Shown here: positions 62,628 through 64,000 of the stretch, piece by piece
Position numbering within the stretch: the stretch's first letter is position 1
How the letters are laid out: each line of letters starts with the position of its first letter
Source: Paenibacillus sp. MBLB1832
GTDB lineage: Bacteria; Bacillota; Bacilli; Paenibacillales; NBRC-103111
Assembly: GCF_032271945.1 (NCBI RefSeq)
Contig: NZ_CP130319.1
Coordinates: 1,383,001 to 1,447,000 of the forward strand
Length of the DNA stretch: 64,000 bases
Direction of reading: 5' to 3'
Notes under the pieces: generated by a model
Seen by the model: the letters and a program-made list of their open reading frames with translations, nothing else
What the model was told of the DNA's origin: nothing
Databases searched by the model: none
Made by a program: the position numbers and the translations under genes

Positions 62628-63716
62628 ATGTATCGTATACTTGTAGTGGATGATGAACCCATTATCCGTAACAGTTTGTCAAAGCGCATAGAACAATATA
62701 GTGAGCTAACCGTAGTATCAGGAAGTGTATCCAACGGTAATGAAGCATTAGAATGGCTGGAGCAACATTATGCGGATCTGTGCATTACGGACGTACGCAT
62801 GCCCATTGTCGACGGATTAACATTAATAGAGGAAATTAACGGGAAATATCCTTGGATGAAGTCCATTATCGTATCCAGCTATGATGATTTCAGTTATGCC
62901 AAAAAAGGGCTTCAACTGGGGGCAGTCGATTATTTGCTCAAGCCCTTAGACGCTGACATGCTGTACGAATCGTTGAGTCGTACGGTGGCTGTTATCGATG
63001 AGCATCGGCATCGGCATGCAACGGACCTTTTGACTGGTTGTCTGCCCCAGAATCGGCATATGCTGGACCGTTGGATTGAACATGTACAGACGTACAAGTT
63101 CGATACGATGCCTCTCATGGTTGTTGATACGTTGGAAATGCTAGAGGGCTGGGTAGGGACGAATTATTATTTGCTCAACCCACTTGCAATGGTATGGCTA
63201 AAATTGGTAGTAGACTCCATAAAATCCGACCGGACCGATCTTCAATTGGAAGAAGGGAAGGATTTAGGCTTGGGTGAGAAGACGATCCCACTGGCCAAGC
63301 TCCGAAGCTACTTCCGGTTGTGCGCGGTTCGAAGGCTGGAGGAAGGAGCGCATCGTTTGTTTCAAGCCACGAAGGGACTGCGTGATATTCAATCCCGTAG
63401 AGTTGTGGAGCAAATCAAACTCATGCTTAAAGAGCACTACACGGAAAAGCTTAGCTTGCAGGATGTTGCTGACCATGTGGAGATGAGCCGCAGCTACATC
63501 GTGAACCTTTTTAAACAGGAAACGGGTACGACCATATGGAACTATGTTGTTTCCCTTCGGATGATGAAGGCCAGGGAGCTCTTGCTGTCTACTAACATGA
63601 AGGCTTATGAAATTTCCTTTGCTGTGGGTTATGACAATAGCATGCACTTCTCTCAGTTGTTTAAGGGTTATTACGGGCTTAGTCCTATGGAGTATAAGAA
63701 ACGAATGGAAAACTGA
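62628..63716 (+). CDS. response regulator, YesN-like with AraC output
   Basis: 362 residues. Receiver domain 1-120 with acidic residues DDE near 8-10, phosphoacceptor Asp55 in CITDVRMP and Lys in YLLKPLD. A C-terminal AraC HTH pair follows (LSLQDVADHVEMSRSYIVNL, then YEISFAVGYDNSMHFSQLFK). The middle region is about 150 residues shorter than in typical YesN proteins. It starts immediately after the kinase stop. Its likely target is the permease operon that begins 180 bases downstream, and possibly the divergent lyase. Confidence 0.92.
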   Translation: MYRILVVDDEPIIRNSLSKRIEQYSELTVVSGSVSNGNEALEWLEQHYADLCITDVRMPIVDGLTLIEEINGKYPWMKSIIVSSYDDFSYAKKGLQLGAVDYLLKPLDADMLYESLSRTVAVIDEHRHRHATDLLTGCLPQNRHMLDRWIEHVQTYKFDTMPLMVVDTLEMLEGWVGTNYYLLNPLAMVWLKLVVDSIKSDRTDLQLEEGKDLGLGEKTIPLAKLRSYFRLCAVRRLEEGAHRLFQATKGLRDIQSRRVVEQIKLMLKEHYTEKLSLQDVADHVEMSRSYIVNLFKQETGTTIWNYVVSLRMMKARELLLSTNMKAYEISFAVGYDNSMHFSQLFKGYYGLSPMEYKKRMEN

Positions 63717-63719
63717 CAG

Positions 63720-63756
63720 AGAAGCGTTCTTCCACTGGGAGAGCGCTTCTTTTATT
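63720..63756 (+). terminator. terminator after the response regulator gene
   Basis: AGAAGCGTTCTTCC (63720-63733) pairs with GGAGAGCGCTTCT (63738-63750), followed by TTTATTT. Confidence 0.78.
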
Positions 63757-63825
63757 TATGCGAATATTATTCTTTTATCCCATGTGAAATCGTTATATTA
63801 CAAATAAAATGCTCATATCCCCTCG

Positions 63826-63855
63826 TTGAGGTGGCTCGATGGAGACTGGTACAAT
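63826..63855 (+). promoter_or_regulatory. promoter of the truncated permease operon
   Basis: TTGAGG (63826-63831) and TACAAT (63850-63855), 18 bases apart, 41 bases before the next start codon. Confidence 0.5.
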
Positions 63856-63896
63856 AAGCCTATACAAAGAAGATGTTGATGGATGGAGGAAACCCC

Positions 63897-64000
63897 ATGT
63901 ATGCAGAGAGGATCGATGTGTCACCGAACCGTACGGTTAGCACAACGAACGGAAGGGATAAGAGACAAGGCCTTGGCAGCTATATCCGCAAGTATAATGC
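63897..64000 (+). CDS. ABC permease, LplB family (5' end only)
   Basis: The first 34 codons run off the window. The leader is polar and basic, ending in LGSYIRKYN, as in LplB permeases just before the first membrane helix. GGAGG lies 7 bases before the ATG. The placement after a YesM/YesN pair is typical of these importers. The identification is by context and leader composition only. Confidence 0.5.
   Translation, partial: MYAERIDVSPNRTVSTTNGRDKRQGLGSYIRKYN

Overview
The window reads as chromosome of a spore-forming, low-to-mid-GC Gram-positive of the Paenibacillaceae type. This is inferred from gene content, not from a search: strong AGGAGG-type ribosome binding sites with frequent TTG/GTG starts, lipoprotein solute-binding proteins paired with LplB/YtcP-type permeases, YesM/YesN-type two-component regulators, membrane-anchored AraC sensors, a YheC/D ATP-grasp protein, spore-polysaccharide (SpsIJK-like) genes and a FapR-type operator. 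No tRNA, rRNA, CRISPR array, transposase or phage gene was seen.

Region 1 (1-13.3 kb) is one long forward operon for peptidoglycan amino-sugar salvage: murQ, an ABC sugar importer (binding lipoprotein and two permeases), a two-domain GNAT, a PIG-L family protein, namZ, a MurK-like kinase, nagZ, an AmiE-like serine hydrolase, a second two-domain GNAT and anmK. A sigma-A promoter overlapping an inverted repeat precedes murQ. None of the hydrolases has a signal peptide, so MurNAc-containing fragments are probably imported unphosphorylated by the ABC system, cleaved inside, phosphorylated by the kinases and converted by MurQ to GlcNAc-6-phosphate.

Region 2 (13.3-27.8 kb) is mostly ordinary chromosome: a GH42 beta-galactosidase with a divergent AraC regulator, a MerR regulator, a short unknown protein, an aminotransferase, a RimJ/RimL-like acetyltransferase, a MocR/PdxR regulator, an ACT-domain malic enzyme, a phosphatidylserine decarboxylase with an Fsr-like MFS transporter, a small membrane protein, a lipoprotein NagZ and a YheC/D-like protein with a good sigma-K-type promoter.

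Region 3 (28.0-38.5 kb) looks like a spore- or cell-surface glycan locus: a CotSA-like GT4, a 1,119-residue protein built of 92 decapeptide repeats without a single length change, the dTDP-sugar genes rfbA-rfbB-rfbD (no rfbC), and two tandem GT2 paralogues of which the second has lost the DxD metal motif. A fabH under a perfect FapR-type operator faces it. The repeat protein with its active/degenerate glycosyltransferase pair is the best candidate for an undescribed system here.

Region 4 (39.4-55.5 kb) is a polysaccharide utilisation locus: a secreted GH39-like enzyme with a DNRLRE/CBM96-like tail, an agarase-like clan GH-A enzyme, a membrane AraC sensor, an LplB/YtcP/LplA-type importer, a heparinase II/III-family lyase, another AraC regulator, an ACMSD-type amidohydrolase, a Rieske ferredoxin-like protein and a GH105-like hydrolase. 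The Rieske and amidohydrolase genes are unexpected in such a locus. It is flanked by gene debris on both sides: a GGDEF tail and a binding-protein piece on the left, and two broken AraC genes, a GH38 tail and a GH39 piece on the right.

Region 5 (58.1-64 kb) has a secreted alginate-lyase-like protein divergent from a YesM/YesN two-component pair, followed by the start of another LplB-type permease that runs off the window.
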